Part shown: one piece after another, positions 18,945 to 27,606 of the stretch
Position numbering within the stretch: position 1 is the first letter of the stretch
How the letters are laid out: each line of letters opens with the position of its first letter
Assembly (NCBI GenBank): GCA_030426685.1
Contig: JAUHYC010000010.1
Location: 1 to 64,000 of the forward strand
DNA: 64,000 bases
Direction: 5' to 3'
Source: Alphaproteobacteria bacterium
GTDB taxonomy: Bacteria > Pseudomonadota > Alphaproteobacteria > Rhodobacterales > Rhodobacteraceae
The notes under the pieces: model-generated
The model's database searches: none
What the model saw: only the letters and a program-made list of their open reading frames with translations
Told to the model about the DNA's origin: nothing
Position numbers and translations under genes: made by a program

Positions 18945-19733
18945 ATGATCGTCGTCGAAGACGTGCACAAGCATTTCGGCGGGTTTCATGCGGTGGACGG
19001 GGCATCGCTGGAAATCCAAAAGGGCTCAATCACCGGCCTGATCGGGCCGAACGGGGCCGGAAAAACCACTCTGTTCAACGTGATTGCAGGCGTTCTGCCG
19101 CCAACTTCTGGCCGTGTCTTCATGGGTGATGAGGATATCACCGGCCTGCCCCCGCATGAACTGTTTCACAAGGGTCTGCTGCGCACCTTCCAGATCGCGC
19201 ATGAGTTTTCCTCGATGTCCTGCCGAGAAAACCTGATGATGGTGCCTGGCGCACAATCGGGTGAATCGCTGTGGAACACGTGGTTCGGGCGCAAGCGGAT
19301 CGCCGATGAGGAACGCGCGCTCAAGGCCAAGGCTGACGAAGTTCTGGAGTTTCTGACCATCGAGCATCTGGCTGACCACAAGGCGGGTCAGGTTTCGGGT
19401 GGACAGAAAAAGCTGCTGGAGCTCGGCCGCACCATGATGGTCGACGCCAAGATCGTGTTTCTGGACGAAGTTGGCGCGGGCGTGAACCGCACCCTGCTGA
19501 TGACCATCGCCGACACCATCCTGCGCCTGAACAAGGAACGCGGCTATACCTTCGTGGTCATCGAACATGACATGGATTTCATCGGCAAGATTTGCGACCC
19601 GGTCATCTGCATGGCCGAGGGCAAGGTGCTGGCCGAAGGCACTCTGGACGAGATCAAGGCCAATGATCACGTGATCGAAGCCTATCTGGGCACCGGCCTT
19701 AAGAACAAAGACAAGCTGGAGGCGGGCGCATGA
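18945..19733 (+). CDS. livG: branched-chain amino acid-type ABC transporter ATP-binding protein LivG
   Basis: A 262-residue ATPase. Walker A GPNGAGKTT, a long insertion typical of LivG, the signature VSGGQKKLLELGRTM and Walker B IVFLDEVGAGVN. The residue after the catalytic Glu is Val where most family members have Pro, a small oddity. The start at 18945 (MIVVEDVHKHF) is chosen because AGGGGA lies 5 nt before it; the earlier in-frame ATG at 18906 would add a Lys/Arg-rich leader overlapping the leader hairpin region. It ends by overlapping livF as ATGA. Confidence 0.93.
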   Translation: MIVVEDVHKHFGGFHAVDGASLEIQKGSITGLIGPNGAGKTTLFNVIAGVLPPTSGRVFMGDEDITGLPPHELFHKGLLRTFQIAHEFSSMSCRENLMMVPGAQSGESLWNTWFGRKRIADEERALKAKADEVLEFLTIEHLADHKAGQVSGGQKKLLELGRTMMVDAKIVFLDEVGAGVNRTLLMTIADTILRLNKERGYTFVVIEHDMDFIGKICDPVICMAEGKVLAEGTLDEIKANDHVIEAYLGTGLKNKDKLEAGA

Positions 19734-20560
19734 GCGACAACCCCTACCAGGACGACAAAGGCAACAAGGACGCCTCGATCACCAATACGCATGGTGTCGG
19801 CACAATGACGCCAGCGCATCGCAAAAGCGGTGAGACGCACCGGGTCGAAGGCGGCCCCTTCCTGATCGGCGACACCATGACAGGGGGCTACGGCAAAGGG
19901 CCGGACATCCTGCACGACTGCACAATCGCAGTCGACAAGGGCGAGATCGCCGTGATCGTTGGCCCCAACGGTGCGGGCAAGTCGACCGCAATGAAGGCCG
20001 TATTTGGCATGCTGGATGTGCGCCAAGGATCGGTTCGGCTGGATGGTGAAGATATCACCAATCTCAGCCCGCAGGACCGTGTGCAGCGTGGTATGGGGTT
20101 TGTTCCGCAAACTTCGAATATTTTCACTTCGATGACGGTCGAAGAAAACCTCGAGATGGGTGCATTCATCCGCCGTGACGATTTCTCGGACACGATGGAG
20201 CAGGTTTATGACCTGTTCCCCATCCTCCGCGACAAGCGCAATCAGGCCGCCGGAGAGCTTTCGGGCGGACAGCGCCAACAGGTCGCCGTGGGCCGCGCGC
20301 TGATGACCCAGCCCAAGGTGCTGATGCTGGACGAACCCACCGCCGGTGTATCACCCATCGTGATGGATGAGCTGTTCGACCGGATCATCGAGGTTTCCCG
20401 CACCGGCCTGCCAATCCTGATGGTCGAGCAGAACGCCCGTCAGGCGCTGGAGATCGCCGACAAGGGGTATGTGCTGGTTCAGGGGCGCAATGCCTATACT
20501 GGCACGGGCAAGGAACTGCTGGCCGATCCGGAAGTTCGCAAGAGTTTCTTGGGGGGATGA
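19730..20560 (+). CDS. livF: branched-chain amino acid-type ABC transporter ATP-binding protein LivF, extended N terminus
   Basis: A 276-residue ATPase with Walker A GPNGAGKST, LivF-type PQTSNIFTSMTVEENLEMG, signature LSGGQRQQVAVGRALM and Walker B VLMLDEPTAGVSP. The first 45 or so residues (MSDNPYQDDKGNKDAS onward) are a polar, probably disordered extension not found in standard LivF of about 235 residues. The ATG at 19730 overlaps the livG stop, so the extension is very likely translated. It forms the ATPase pair with LivG. Confidence 0.93.
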   Translation: MSDNPYQDDKGNKDASITNTHGVGTMTPAHRKSGETHRVEGGPFLIGDTMTGGYGKGPDILHDCTIAVDKGEIAVIVGPNGAGKSTAMKAVFGMLDVRQGSVRLDGEDITNLSPQDRVQRGMGFVPQTSNIFTSMTVEENLEMGAFIRRDDFSDTMEQVYDLFPILRDKRNQAAGELSGGQRQQVAVGRALMTQPKVLMLDEPTAGVSPIVMDELFDRIIEVSRTGLPILMVEQNARQALEIADKGYVLVQGRNAYTGTGKELLADPEVRKSFLGG

Positions 20561-20645
20561 CGCCAGTGACAGCTACTCTCGTGTTTGATCAATCTGAAAT
20601 CAGGTCGAAAAGACGAACGAACTTGGAAAATGAGGTAACAAACTA

Positions 20646-21656
20646 ATGGACTTCCTCAACGCCCTTGTGGCGCTCTCCAACTTCGTTCTTGTCCCCGCAA
20701 TCGCCTATGGCAGCCAGTTGGCGCTGGGCGCGCTGGGGGTGACGCTGATCTATGGCATCCTGCGGTTTTCGAACTTTGCCCATGGCGACACGATGGCCTT
20801 TGGCGCGATGATCGCCGTGCTGGTCACATGGGGCCTGCAGGCCGCCGGGGTCAGTTTCGGGCCGTTGCCGACCGCTCTACTCGCCCTGCCCTTTGCGATT
20901 CTGGGCTGTATCGTTCTGGTGCTGATCACTGACCGGCTGGTTTATCGGTTCTACCGCGAACAAAAGGCCAAACCGGTTATTCTTGTGATCGTTTCGATGG
21001 GCGTGATGTTCATCATGAACGGTCTCGTACGGTTCATCATCGGGCCGGACGATCAAAGGTTCTCGGACGGTGCACGCTTCATCGTGTCGGCGCGGGATTT
21101 CAAGGCGATGACCGGTCTGCGTGAGGGGCTGGCAATCAAAACCTCTCAGGGCATCACGGTGATCGTGGCGGTTGTCGCCGTGGCACTGCTGTTCTGGTTC
21201 TTGAACAAAACGCGCACCGGCAAGTCTATGCGTGCCTATTCCGATAACGAAGATTTGGCACTGCTGTCGGGCATCAACCCAGAACGTGTGGTGATGATCA
21301 CCTGGATCATCGTCGCCGCGCTGGCGACAACGGCGGGGGTTCTCTATGGCCTCGACAAGAGCTTCAAGCCCTTCGTTTACTTCCAGCTTCTGCTGCCGAT
21401 CTTTGCCTCGGCCATCGTGGGTGGCCTCGGCAATCCTATCGGAGCCATCGCGGGCGGGTTCATCATCGCGTTTTCCGAGGTGACCATCACCTACGCGTGG
21501 AAGAAAGTGCTGACCTATGTCGCTCCTGAAAGTCTCGAACCATCCGGCTTGGTCCAGTTCCTGTCCACCGATTACAAATTCGCCGTCAGCTTCGTCATCC
21601 TGCTGATCGTGCTTCTGTTTAAGCCCACAGGCCTGTTCAAGGGGAAAGCGGTATGA
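20646..21656 (+). CDS. livH: branched-chain amino acid-type ABC transporter permease LivH
   Basis: A 336-residue inner-membrane permease with about eight hydrophobic segments and the family signature GILRFSNFAHGDTMAFGAM near residue 40. It is longer than E. coli LivH through loops at about 110-170. An 85-nt spacer separates it from livF, with GAGGTAAC before the ATG; no terminator is seen in the spacer, so cotranscription is likely. It overlaps livM as ATGA. Confidence 0.92.
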   Translation: MDFLNALVALSNFVLVPAIAYGSQLALGALGVTLIYGILRFSNFAHGDTMAFGAMIAVLVTWGLQAAGVSFGPLPTALLALPFAILGCIVLVLITDRLVYRFYREQKAKPVILVIVSMGVMFIMNGLVRFIIGPDDQRFSDGARFIVSARDFKAMTGLREGLAIKTSQGITVIVAVVAVALLFWFLNKTRTGKSMRAYSDNEDLALLSGINPERVVMITWIIVAALATTAGVLYGLDKSFKPFVYFQLLLPIFASAIVGGLGNPIGAIAGGFIIAFSEVTITYAWKKVLTYVAPESLEPSGLVQFLSTDYKFAVSFVILLIVLLFKPTGLFKGKAV

Positions 21657-22966
21657 CCGAGACAGTCAAAAACACACTGCTTTTCGTTGTAGTCGGCAGC
21701 CTGATCCTTCTCACCGGCTTCACGCAGAGTTGGAACACGGCAATCCTGATCCTGAACATGGGGCTGATCTCGGCCATCATGTCGATCGGGGTGAACCTGC
21801 AATGGGGTTTTGCGGGCCTCTTCAACGTTGGTGTCATGGGCTTTGTCGCGCTGGGTGGGCTGGCGGTTGTACTGGTCTCGACCCCGCCAACACCCGGAGC
21901 GTGGTCTGCTGGTGGATTTGGTGTCATCCTCGCGCTTTTGCTGGGGGCTGCGACCGTGGTTGCCGCTGTGATGGTTGCGCAGAGGATGCCCAAGGGGCGC
22001 GTGCAGACATTCACAATCATCGGCATTCTCATCGTCGGTTTCTTCGTCTACCGTGCGATTTTTGATCCCAATATCGCCGCGATCGAAGCGATTGATCCGG
22101 CGGTTGCGGGCAATATTGGCGGTCTAAATCTGCCTGTCTTGATCGCCTGGCCAGCCGGAGGGCTGCTGGCCGCAGGTGCCGCATGGCTGATTGGCAAGAC
22201 GGCCTTGGGCCTTCGTTCGGATTATCTGGCGATTGCGACGCTGGGCATTGCCGAGATCATCATCGCCATCATGAAAAACGAGGACTGGTTGGCCCGTGGC
22301 GTCAAGAATGTCTACGGTATCCCGCGCCCCGCGCCTGTGGTCGGATATGAAGTAGAGCTGCAACAAGACCCCTCCTTCATTGCGCGCGCCGAGTGGTTCG
22401 GGCTGGACCCAGTTACGGCCTCAACGCTGTCAGTCAAACTCGGCTATTCTCTGCTGTTCGTGATCGTGTTGCTGGCGCTGCTGTGGATGGCGCAAATGGC
22501 GTTGAAGAGTCCGTGGGGCCGCATGATGCGCGCCATCCGTGACAACGAAGTAGCCGCTGAGGCGATGGGCAAGGACGTCACCCGTAGGCACCTGCAGATC
22601 TTCGTTCTGGGCTCAGCCATTTGTGGCATTGCCGGTGCGATGATGACCACACTCGACGGCCAGTTGACACCGGGCACTTATAATCCACTGCGATTTACGT
22701 TCCTTGTCTGGGTCATGGTGATCGTGGGCGGTTCGGGCAACAACTTTGGCGCGGTGCTTGGAGCTTTCCTGATCTGGTTCCTGTGGGTCCAGGTCGAACC
22801 CATTGGTCTGTGGTTGATGAACTTGATCACTGCAGGGATGCCCGATGGCAGCGCGCTCAAATCACATCTGATCGACAGCGCGGCCCATATGCGCCTGTTC
22901 ACAATGGGCTTGATTCTTCTGATTGTTCTCAGATTTAGCCCAAGAGGGCTGATCCCTGAGAAATAG
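21653..22966 (+). CDS. livM: branched-chain amino acid-type ABC transporter permease LivM
   Basis: A 437-residue inner-membrane permease with about ten hydrophobic segments. Family marks are INLQWGFAGLFNVGVMGFVALGG-like residues near 45-65, a long loop carrying NVYGIPRP, and the EAA-like SPWGRMMRAIRDNEVAAEAMGKDVTRR near 280. It pairs with LivH. It is the last gene of the importer; a weak hairpin follows. Confidence 0.92.
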   Translation: MTETVKNTLLFVVVGSLILLTGFTQSWNTAILILNMGLISAIMSIGVNLQWGFAGLFNVGVMGFVALGGLAVVLVSTPPTPGAWSAGGFGVILALLLGAATVVAAVMVAQRMPKGRVQTFTIIGILIVGFFVYRAIFDPNIAAIEAIDPAVAGNIGGLNLPVLIAWPAGGLLAAGAAWLIGKTALGLRSDYLAIATLGIAEIIIAIMKNEDWLARGVKNVYGIPRPAPVVGYEVELQQDPSFIARAEWFGLDPVTASTLSVKLGYSLLFVIVLLALLWMAQMALKSPWGRMMRAIRDNEVAAEAMGKDVTRRHLQIFVLGSAICGIAGAMMTTLDGQLTPGTYNPLRFTFLVWVMVIVGGSGNNFGAVLGAFLIWFLWVQVEPIGLWLMNLITAGMPDGSALKSHLIDSAAHMRLFTMGLILLIVLRFSPRGLIPEK

Positions 22967-22994
22967 GCCAAATCTCTTGCGAAATTCCCCTACC

Positions 22995-23009
22995 TCGCCG
23001 TTATACGGC
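22995..23009 (+). terminator. weak hairpin after livM
   Basis: A 6-bp stem CGCCGT/ACGGCG with a 3-nt loop, followed by CGGTTTATT, lies 28 nt after the livM stop. It is the only terminator-like structure there and is short. Confidence 0.35.
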
Positions 23010-23153
23010 GCGGTTTATTGTACAACAGGTCAAAACGGTCCAACCTGGCACACTGTGAGCCACCACATCGCAATTGCGTCATCTGACAACTCAGCTTTGG
23101 GTGGACCTTCTAACGATCTGTCAGTTAACCAGGATAAGAGCATCATAGTCACA

Positions 23154-23408
23154 ATGAAAAAACCACTCCGTTTCTTCGCGCTAAGCGTTCCACTCATGGC
23201 GACGTTGACCGCGTGTGTTCCATCACCGCAACAATTGGAGACGACTCCCGTCAAGGTGCAGACGCCAAAGGGCGTGGTCACCTGCCAGCTGTACCGACAT
23301 GATCGAGTAGATTGGGACCGGGCGATTGACTTCCCTGCCACCAAGATGACAGTGTCCGAAGCTGACAATTATTGCCGTCAGGAAGGTGTGCGCCGCCTGA
23401 ACCGCTGA
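23154..23408 (+). CDS. small putative lipoprotein
   Basis: An 84-residue protein with a lipoprotein signal: MKKPLRFFALSVPLMATLTAC, lipobox LTAC with Cys21. The mature part is about 64 residues and polar, with two further Cys (in VTCQLYRHDRV and NYCRQEG) that could form a disulfide. The residue after the lipid Cys is Val, so sorting to the outer membrane is possible. The ATG at 23154 is chosen because it gives this signal; the frame is open 59 codons further upstream without one. The function is unknown. It is followed by a strong terminator. Confidence 0.7.
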   Translation: MKKPLRFFALSVPLMATLTACVPSPQQLETTPVKVQTPKGVVTCQLYRHDRVDWDRAIDFPATKMTVSEADNYCRQEGVRRLNR

Positions 23409-23415
23409 TGAAGCG

Positions 23416-23441
23416 GGCGCCCCGTCGCGTTGTGGGGCGCC
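23416..23441. terminator. terminator between lipoprotein gene and HerA-like gene
   Basis: A perfect 8-bp GC-rich stem (GGCGCCCC at 23416-23423 with its complement at 23434-23441) and a 10-nt loop sits in the 44-nt convergent gap. The T tract is weak on both sides. Confidence 0.65.
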
Positions 23442-23452
23442 ATTACTTGTAT

Positions 23453-25000
23453 TCAGCGATTGCGAAACAGGCCCCCCAGAATGCCGCGCACGATGCGGCG
23501 ACCAGTTGTTCCTTTCAACTCCTTGATCACTGCTTCACTCATCGCGGTGGCGAAGGTGTCTTTCTTACGCGTAACGCGAGACGAGGAACGCCCGACGCGG
23601 TTGCCGGAATACCTGCGAGCCGAGGCGTATTCACGTTCCATCGGGCTTTGTTGTTCCATCGTCTCCTCTGACTCAGCTTCCGCAGCCGCCTGTGCCGCAG
23701 CGTTGGCGCGGGCTTGCAGAATTTCAAACGCCGATTTTCGATCTGTCAGCTTGCCGTATTTGGCCTGCATCGGTGACGCGGCGACAACCGACTGACGTTC
23801 GGCTTTTGTGATCGGACCAAGCTGCGATCCCGGTGGCCGAATCAGGGTGCGCTCAACTATGCCCGGAACACCTTTCTTTTGCAGCATCGAGGTTACGGCT
23901 TCACCCACACCCACTTCACGAATGGCGGTTTCGGTGTCAAAGGCGGGGTTCTCGCGATATGTTTCGGCTGCCAGCCGCAAATTCTTGCGGTCGCGCGCGG
24001 TAAAGGCACGCAGCGCGTGTTGTACCCGATTGCCCAACTGGCCCAGGATATCTTCGGGAATGTCCGCCGGGTTCTGGGTAATGAAATAGACGCCCACGCC
24101 TTTCGACCGAATAAGCCGAGCGACCTGCTCGACCTTGTCCACCAGCACCTTTGGTGCGTCCTCGAATAACAGATGCGCCTCATCAAAGAAAAAGACCAGC
24201 TTGGGCTTCTCCGGGTCGCCGACCTCGGGCAGTTCTTCGAACAGCTCACTCAGCAGCCACAAAAGAAAGGTTGCATAGAGACGCGGTGCCCCCATCAGCT
24301 TGTCCGACGCTAGGATGTTGACCATCCCCTGCCCCTTGTCGTCGGTCCGCATAAGGTCTGCGAGGTCCAACGCGGGCTCACCAAACAGATTGGTTCCGCC
24401 CTGATTTTCCAGAACAAGCAGACGCCGCTGAATGGCACCGATCGATGCGGTCGAGACATTGCCATACCGCAGCGATAACTGCGCCCGGTTTTCACCGATC
24501 CAGACCAGCAAAGCCTGCAGGTCCTTGAGGTCCAGCAGTGGCATCCCTTCTTCATCCGCGACGCGGAAAGCAATGTTCAGAATGCCCTCTTGTGCCTCGC
24601 TCAATTCCAACAGCCGAGACAGCAGCAATGGCCCCATTTCGGTGACGGTCGTGCGGACGGGGTGGCCTTGTTCACCAAACAAATCCCAGAACGTCACAGG
24701 ACAGGCAGCATACGAGAATGCGTCAAATCCAATCCGCTGCGCCCGGTCCTGAAACGCCTGATGAAGTTTGTGCGATTCACTACCAGGCAGAGCCAATCCG
24801 GACAAATCACCTTTAACATCGGCTAGAAACACCGGCACACCGGCCTGCGAGAACCCTTCAGCCAGAATTTGCAATGTGACGGTTTTGCCCGTGCCCGTCG
24901 CGCCAGCAATCAGCCCGTGGCGATTGGCATAGTTCAGCGATAGCCCCTGCGCTTGCGCATACCCCTCGCCAGCGCCGCCGATAAAGATGTTGTTGTCCAT
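23453..25000 (-). CDS. HerA-like ATPase (DUF853 family, YjgR type)
   Basis: A 515-residue cytoplasmic ATPase of the HerA/FtsK superfamily. Walker A GATGTGKT is at residues 33-40 and Walker B is [13 protein letters not shown] (about 260). A conserved [14 protein letters not shown] segment follows the P-loop domain. The family is widespread but its substrate (probably DNA or protein complexes) is not established. The start at 25000 (MDNNIFIGG) has AGGA upstream; an in-frame ATG 90 nt earlier would run into the candidate small RNA. The C-terminal part has an Ala/Glu-rich coiled stretch and a basic tail. Confidence 0.88.
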   Translation of the reverse strand: MDNNIFIGGAGEGYAQAQGLSLNYANRHGLIAGATGTGKTVTLQILAEGFSQAGVPVFLADVKGDLSGLALPGSESHKLHQAFQDRAQRIGFDAFSYAACPVTFWDLFGEQGHPVRTTVTEMGPLLLSRLLELSEAQEGILNIAFRVADEEGMPLLDLKDLQALLVWIGENRAQLSLRYGNVSTASIGAIQRRLLVLENQGGTNLFGEPALDLADLMRTDDKGQGMVNILASDKLMGAPRLYATFLLWLLSELFEELPEVGDPEKPKLVFFFDEAHLLFEDAPKVLVDKVEQVARLIRSKGVGVYFITQNPADIPEDILGQLGNRVQHALRAFTARDRKNLRLAAETYRENPAFDTETAIREVGVGEAVTSMLQKKGVPGIVERTLIRPPGSQLGPITKAERQSVVAASPMQAKYGKLTDRKSAFEILQARANAAAQAAAEAESEETMEQQSPMEREYASARRYSGNRVGRSSSRVTRKKDTFATAMSEAVIKELKGTTGRRIVRGILGGLFRNR

Positions 25001-25094
25001 TAATATCCTGTCCCGAATTCTACCGAACTGCCCCAAGCATACAAAGTTAACCTTTGGCTGCGAGGGTAAATGTAGCCTCTTCGTGGTCACGTTG

Positions 25095-25151
25095 CGAAGG
25101 GGTCAATTTCCTCCCTGTTGACTGGCCGTGCCTTCGGGCACGGCTTTTTTT
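25095..25151 (+). ncRNA. candidate small RNA 1 with anti-Shine-Dalgarno loop (5' end not defined)
   Basis: The 3' part is clear: a hairpin GTCAA (25102-25106)/TTGAC (25118-25122) exposes an 11-nt loop containing CCTCCC, complementary to Shine-Dalgarno sequences, and is followed 2 nt later by a perfect 8-bp terminator stem (25125-25132 with 25137-25144), a TTCG tetraloop and seven T. Alphaproteobacterial Hfq-dependent sRNAs commonly show this order of CU-rich loop then terminator. I see no convincing promoter, so the start given is only the left edge of the visible structure; the RNA may begin up to about 90 nt earlier. Confidence 0.5.
25125..25151 (+). terminator. intrinsic terminator with TTCG loop and T7 tract
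   Basis: Stem GCCGTGCC/GGCACGGC, loop TTCG, then seven T. It is one of the best terminators in the window, but no protein gene on this strand reads into it. Confidence 0.9.
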
Positions 25152-25204
25152 GTGAAACGAGGCAAAAATCGAGGATCTATGGATCAATTTGTTTGGGTTA
25201 GGAG

Positions 25205-25233
25205 TTGACCACCGGGTTCCCCTTTCGTAACGT
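25205..25233 (+). promoter_or_regulatory. candidate sigma-70-type promoter of small RNA 2
   Basis: TTGACC at 25205-25210, a 17-bp spacer and TAACGT at 25228-25233 fit the alphaproteobacterial housekeeping promoter. Transcription would start near 25240 and reach the terminator 70 nt later; the next protein start is more than 200 nt away. Confidence 0.5.
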
Positions 25234-25239
25234 CTGCGC

Positions 25240-25310
25240 ATAACTAAGTCGGCCAGTCCGACGGGGAGAAAAAATTCAAGAAGGGAGCCGCTCCACCGGC
25301 TCCCTTTTTC
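25240..25310 (+). ncRNA. candidate small RNA 2, about 70 nt
   Basis: Bounded by the promoter above and a terminator. It would contain a short hairpin GTCGG (25249-25253)/CCGAC with loop CCAGT, a purine-rich single strand with GGGGAG and A6, and a terminator stem AAGGGAGCCG (25281-25290) with its complement (25297-25306) and a T tract. The purine-rich part resembles a ribosome-binding site and is complementary to the CTCCC loop of candidate RNA 1. Confidence 0.5.
25281..25309 (+). terminator. intrinsic terminator of candidate small RNA 2
   Basis: A perfect 10-bp stem AAGGGAGCCG/CGGCTCCCTT with loop CTCCAC, ending in a T5 tract (25305-25309). No upstream protein gene on this strand. Confidence 0.85.
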
Positions 25311-25450
25311 ATTGGCATCAACCATTGCTCCAAAGATGCAATTCGGCGAAAAACCGTTCGTTTGCAGCACGGAATTCCGCTTTCCTCCTGACACCGCGGA
25401 TCAGTGATGATAGAGGGAAGCAAAAGCTAGATCAGCAATATGAGGCACTC

Positions 25451-26044
25451 ATGATCAGGAAACTTGTCCCTCCTACCGTGGTGGCGGCTGCACTCTTGTG
25501 TGGCGCGGCCTTCGCGCAAGAGACCACAGAAACTCCCGAAACCGGGGCCGAGGTTGGAAGCGATCTGGATCTGGGTCAATCCGGTCCTCGGGTTGGCGAG
25601 CAGTATATCAAGGAACAGACCGGCGACTGGAACATTTCCTGTATCAAGTCCGAAGGTGACGAAGACCCCTGCGCCATGGTTCAGATTCTCAACAACCAGC
25701 AAGGCGACCCGATTGCCGAAGTGTCGATCGGCAAACTGCCCGAAGGTGGCGCGGCCGTGGCCTGGGCGAACGTGGTTGTACCGCTCGAAACCCTGTTGCA
25801 GGCTCAGTTGGCGGTTTCGATCGATGGCGCGCCTCGCAAACTGTATAATTACCACCATTGCGTTCCGGTCGGCTGTATTGCGCAGCTTGGGCTGACCCAA
25901 GGTGATATCGACGCGATGAAATCTGGCTCCAAGGCGGTTTTGTCGCTGGTGCCTGCGCGCCTCCCAGATCAGGTGCTGAACATGGATATGTCGCTGAGCG
26001 GCTTTACCTCAGCCTTCGACGGACTGAACGTCTCGGTAAGATAA
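25451..26044 (+). CDS. invasion-associated locus B (IalB) family protein
   Basis: A 197-residue secreted protein. The signal peptide is MIRKLVPPTVVAAALLCGAAFA; then comes a Glu/Thr-rich linker (about 23-50) and the IalB domain with GDWNISCI, CAMVQ, and HHCVPVGCIAQ, where four Cys probably form two disulfides. The family is common in alphaproteobacteria; despite the name its role in free-living species is unknown. The ATG at 25451 is chosen for the signal peptide; an in-frame ATG at 25325 would add 42 residues. It ends at a terminator facing a ketosynthase gene. Confidence 0.87.
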   Translation: MIRKLVPPTVVAAALLCGAAFAQETTETPETGAEVGSDLDLGQSGPRVGEQYIKEQTGDWNISCIKSEGDEDPCAMVQILNNQQGDPIAEVSIGKLPEGGAAVAWANVVVPLETLLQAQLAVSIDGAPRKLYNYHHCVPVGCIAQLGLTQGDIDAMKSGSKAVLSLVPARLPDQVLNMDMSLSGFTSAFDGLNVSVR

Positions 26045-26066
26045 GCTCCGGGAAACCCAGGAATTG

Positions 26067-26091
26067 GGCCGCCAACCCATGTTTGGCGGCC
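26067..26091. terminator. terminator between IalB-family and ketosynthase genes
   Basis: A perfect 9-bp stem (GGCCGCCAA at 26067-26075 with its complement at 26083-26091) sits in the 54-nt convergent gap, followed by TTCTTGTTC on the plus strand. Confidence 0.75.
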
Positions 26092-26098
26092 TTCTTGT

Positions 26099-27307
26099 TC
26101 AGACCCGCTTCAGCGCCAGTACGGCGTTCAAGCCGCCAAATGCAAAGGCATTGCTAAGCGCAACATCGACCTTTGCCTCGCGCGCCTCATTCGGGACAAC
26201 ATCCAGCGCACATTCCGGATCGGGCTCTTCATAGCCGATGGTCGGTGCAACTACGCCGTCACGCAGCGCCATAATGCAGGCCAGCAATTCAACTGCACCC
26301 GTCCCTCCGATCAGATGGCCGTGCATCGACTTGGTGGACGAGATCATTAGTTCATCGGCGTGGGGGCCAAACACATCGGCTACCGCAGCGCATTCCGTTT
26401 TGTCGTTTGCTGCCGTACCGGTACCGTGCGCGTTGATATAGCCAACATCGCTCGCGTTCAGCTGTGCATCCCTGAGGGCACCAGCCATCGCGCGCGATGC
26501 ACCTTGTTTGCTGGGCATCACGATATCTGCTGCGTCCGATGACATGGCAAAGCCTACGACTTCGCACAGGATATCTGCCCCGCGCGCATGCGCATGTTCG
26601 TACTCCTCGAATACGAAAACACCCGCACCTTCACCTTGCACCATTCCATTTCGGTTGGCGCTGAAGGGGCGGCAAGCATCCTTGGACATCACCCGAAGAC
26701 CTTCCCACGCTTTGACGCCGCCAAAACACAGCATGGATTCCGAACCACCCGTGACCATGGCCGGGGCTGCACCACTGCGGACCATCTGGAACGCCTGAGC
26801 CATCGCATGGTTGGACGACGCGCAGGCAGTCGACACCGTAAAGCTGGGGCCTTTTAGATTATGTTCCATTGAAACATGGCTGGCAGCCGCATTGTTCATC
26901 AGCTTTGGCACAACAAACGGGTGCACTCGGTTCTTGCCGTCTTCATAAACCGAGCGGTAATTGTCATCCCAGGTCGATACGCCACCACCCGCTGTTCCCA
27001 GCACAACACCCGAGCGCGCGGCCGTTTCGCCGGAAAACACAATCCCGGATTGATCGATGGCTTCTTTCGCAGCGGTCAGCGTGAATTGTGTGAACCGGTC
27101 ATACAAAGACATCTGCTGGCGGTTGAAACGACCTTCGGCCTCGAACCCGCGCACTTGGCCGCCGATCTTGATCGACAGTCGATCGACATCGCGGAATTCC
27201 AGATCGGAAATGCCGCAACGACCCTCGCGCATCGCTTCCAGAGTGTCGGGCACCGAATGACCCAGAGAGTTGATGGTGCCTGCACCCGTAATGACAACGC
27301 GTTTCAT
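26099..27307 (-). CDS. beta-ketoacyl-ACP synthase (FabF-like), paired with a dedicated ACP
   Basis: A 402-residue condensing enzyme with the Cys-His-His triad: Cys162 in VSTACASS, His294 in INAHGTGT and His331 in KSMHGHLIGGTG. It elongates an acyl chain by Claisen condensation with malonyl-ACP. It lies 10 nt downstream of an acyl carrier protein gene and close to an LpxD-like acyltransferase, so it probably makes a special acyl chain rather than bulk fatty acid; the housekeeping fabF normally sits with fabD/fabG/acpP, which are absent here. The product is inference. It ends at a terminator. Confidence 0.9.
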   Translation of the reverse strand: MKRVVITGAGTINSLGHSVPDTLEAMREGRCGISDLEFRDVDRLSIKIGGQVRGFEAEGRFNRQQMSLYDRFTQFTLTAAKEAIDQSGIVFSGETAARSGVVLGTAGGGVSTWDDNYRSVYEDGKNRVHPFVVPKLMNNAAASHVSMEHNLKGPSFTVSTACASSNHAMAQAFQMVRSGAAPAMVTGGSESMLCFGGVKAWEGLRVMSKDACRPFSANRNGMVQGEGAGVFVFEEYEHAHARGADILCEVVGFAMSSDAADIVMPSKQGASRAMAGALRDAQLNASDVGYINAHGTGTAANDKTECAAVADVFGPHADELMISSTKSMHGHLIGGTGAVELLACIMALRDGVVAPTIGYEEPDPECALDVVPNEAREAKVDVALSNAFAFGGLNAVLALKRV

Positions 27308-27316
27308 GGACCCGCG

Positions 27317-27574
27317 TCAGACCTTTTCCGCCACAAGCTTTTCGATCCCTGCGATGATCGCAGACACGTTTGTTATGTCAAAATCGCTTGCCGTAGGTTC
27401 GTTGGCATTGAAAGGTACGGAGATATCGAACTCCTCTTCGATGGCGAAGATGCTTTCGACCAGACCAAGGCTGTCGATACCCAGATCTTCGAGCGTGCTG
27501 TCAGGCGTCACGTCCGATGGCTCCAGCACGGCCTGTTCGGCAATAATTGCAATGACGCGGTCGTTGATGCTCAT
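27317..27574 (-). CDS. acyl carrier protein (specialised)
   Basis: An 85-residue carrier protein with the phosphopantetheine serine at 35 in LGIDSLGLVE. It is more divergent than AcpP, which has DSLDxVE; here Asp after Leu is Gly. It sits 32 nt after the LpxD-like gene and 10 nt before the ketosynthase, so the three are probably one transcript. The pairing suggests that it carries the acyl chain used by the neighbouring enzymes. Comparable dedicated ACPs (such as AcpXL for very long lipid A chains) exist in other alphaproteobacteria, but orthology is not shown here. Confidence 0.92.
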   Translation of the reverse strand: MSINDRVIAIIAEQAVLEPSDVTPDSTLEDLGIDSLGLVESIFAIEEEFDISVPFNANEPTASDFDITNVSAIIAGIEKLVAEKV

Positions 27575-27606
27575 TTCGATCCCCTGATATTCGCGTTGGC
27601 GATGAT

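Larger units (their letters stand above)
25001..25450. other. 450-nt intergenic region with two orphan terminators
   Basis: No protein gene is supported here. The region holds two strong plus-strand intrinsic terminators (25125-25151 and 25281-25309) although no plus-strand gene precedes them: the gene to the left runs leftward. Between them is a good sigma-70-type promoter at 25205-25233. The simplest reading is two small RNA genes in tandem; a transcription-attenuated leader of the IalB-family gene is the alternative. Confidence 0.6.
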
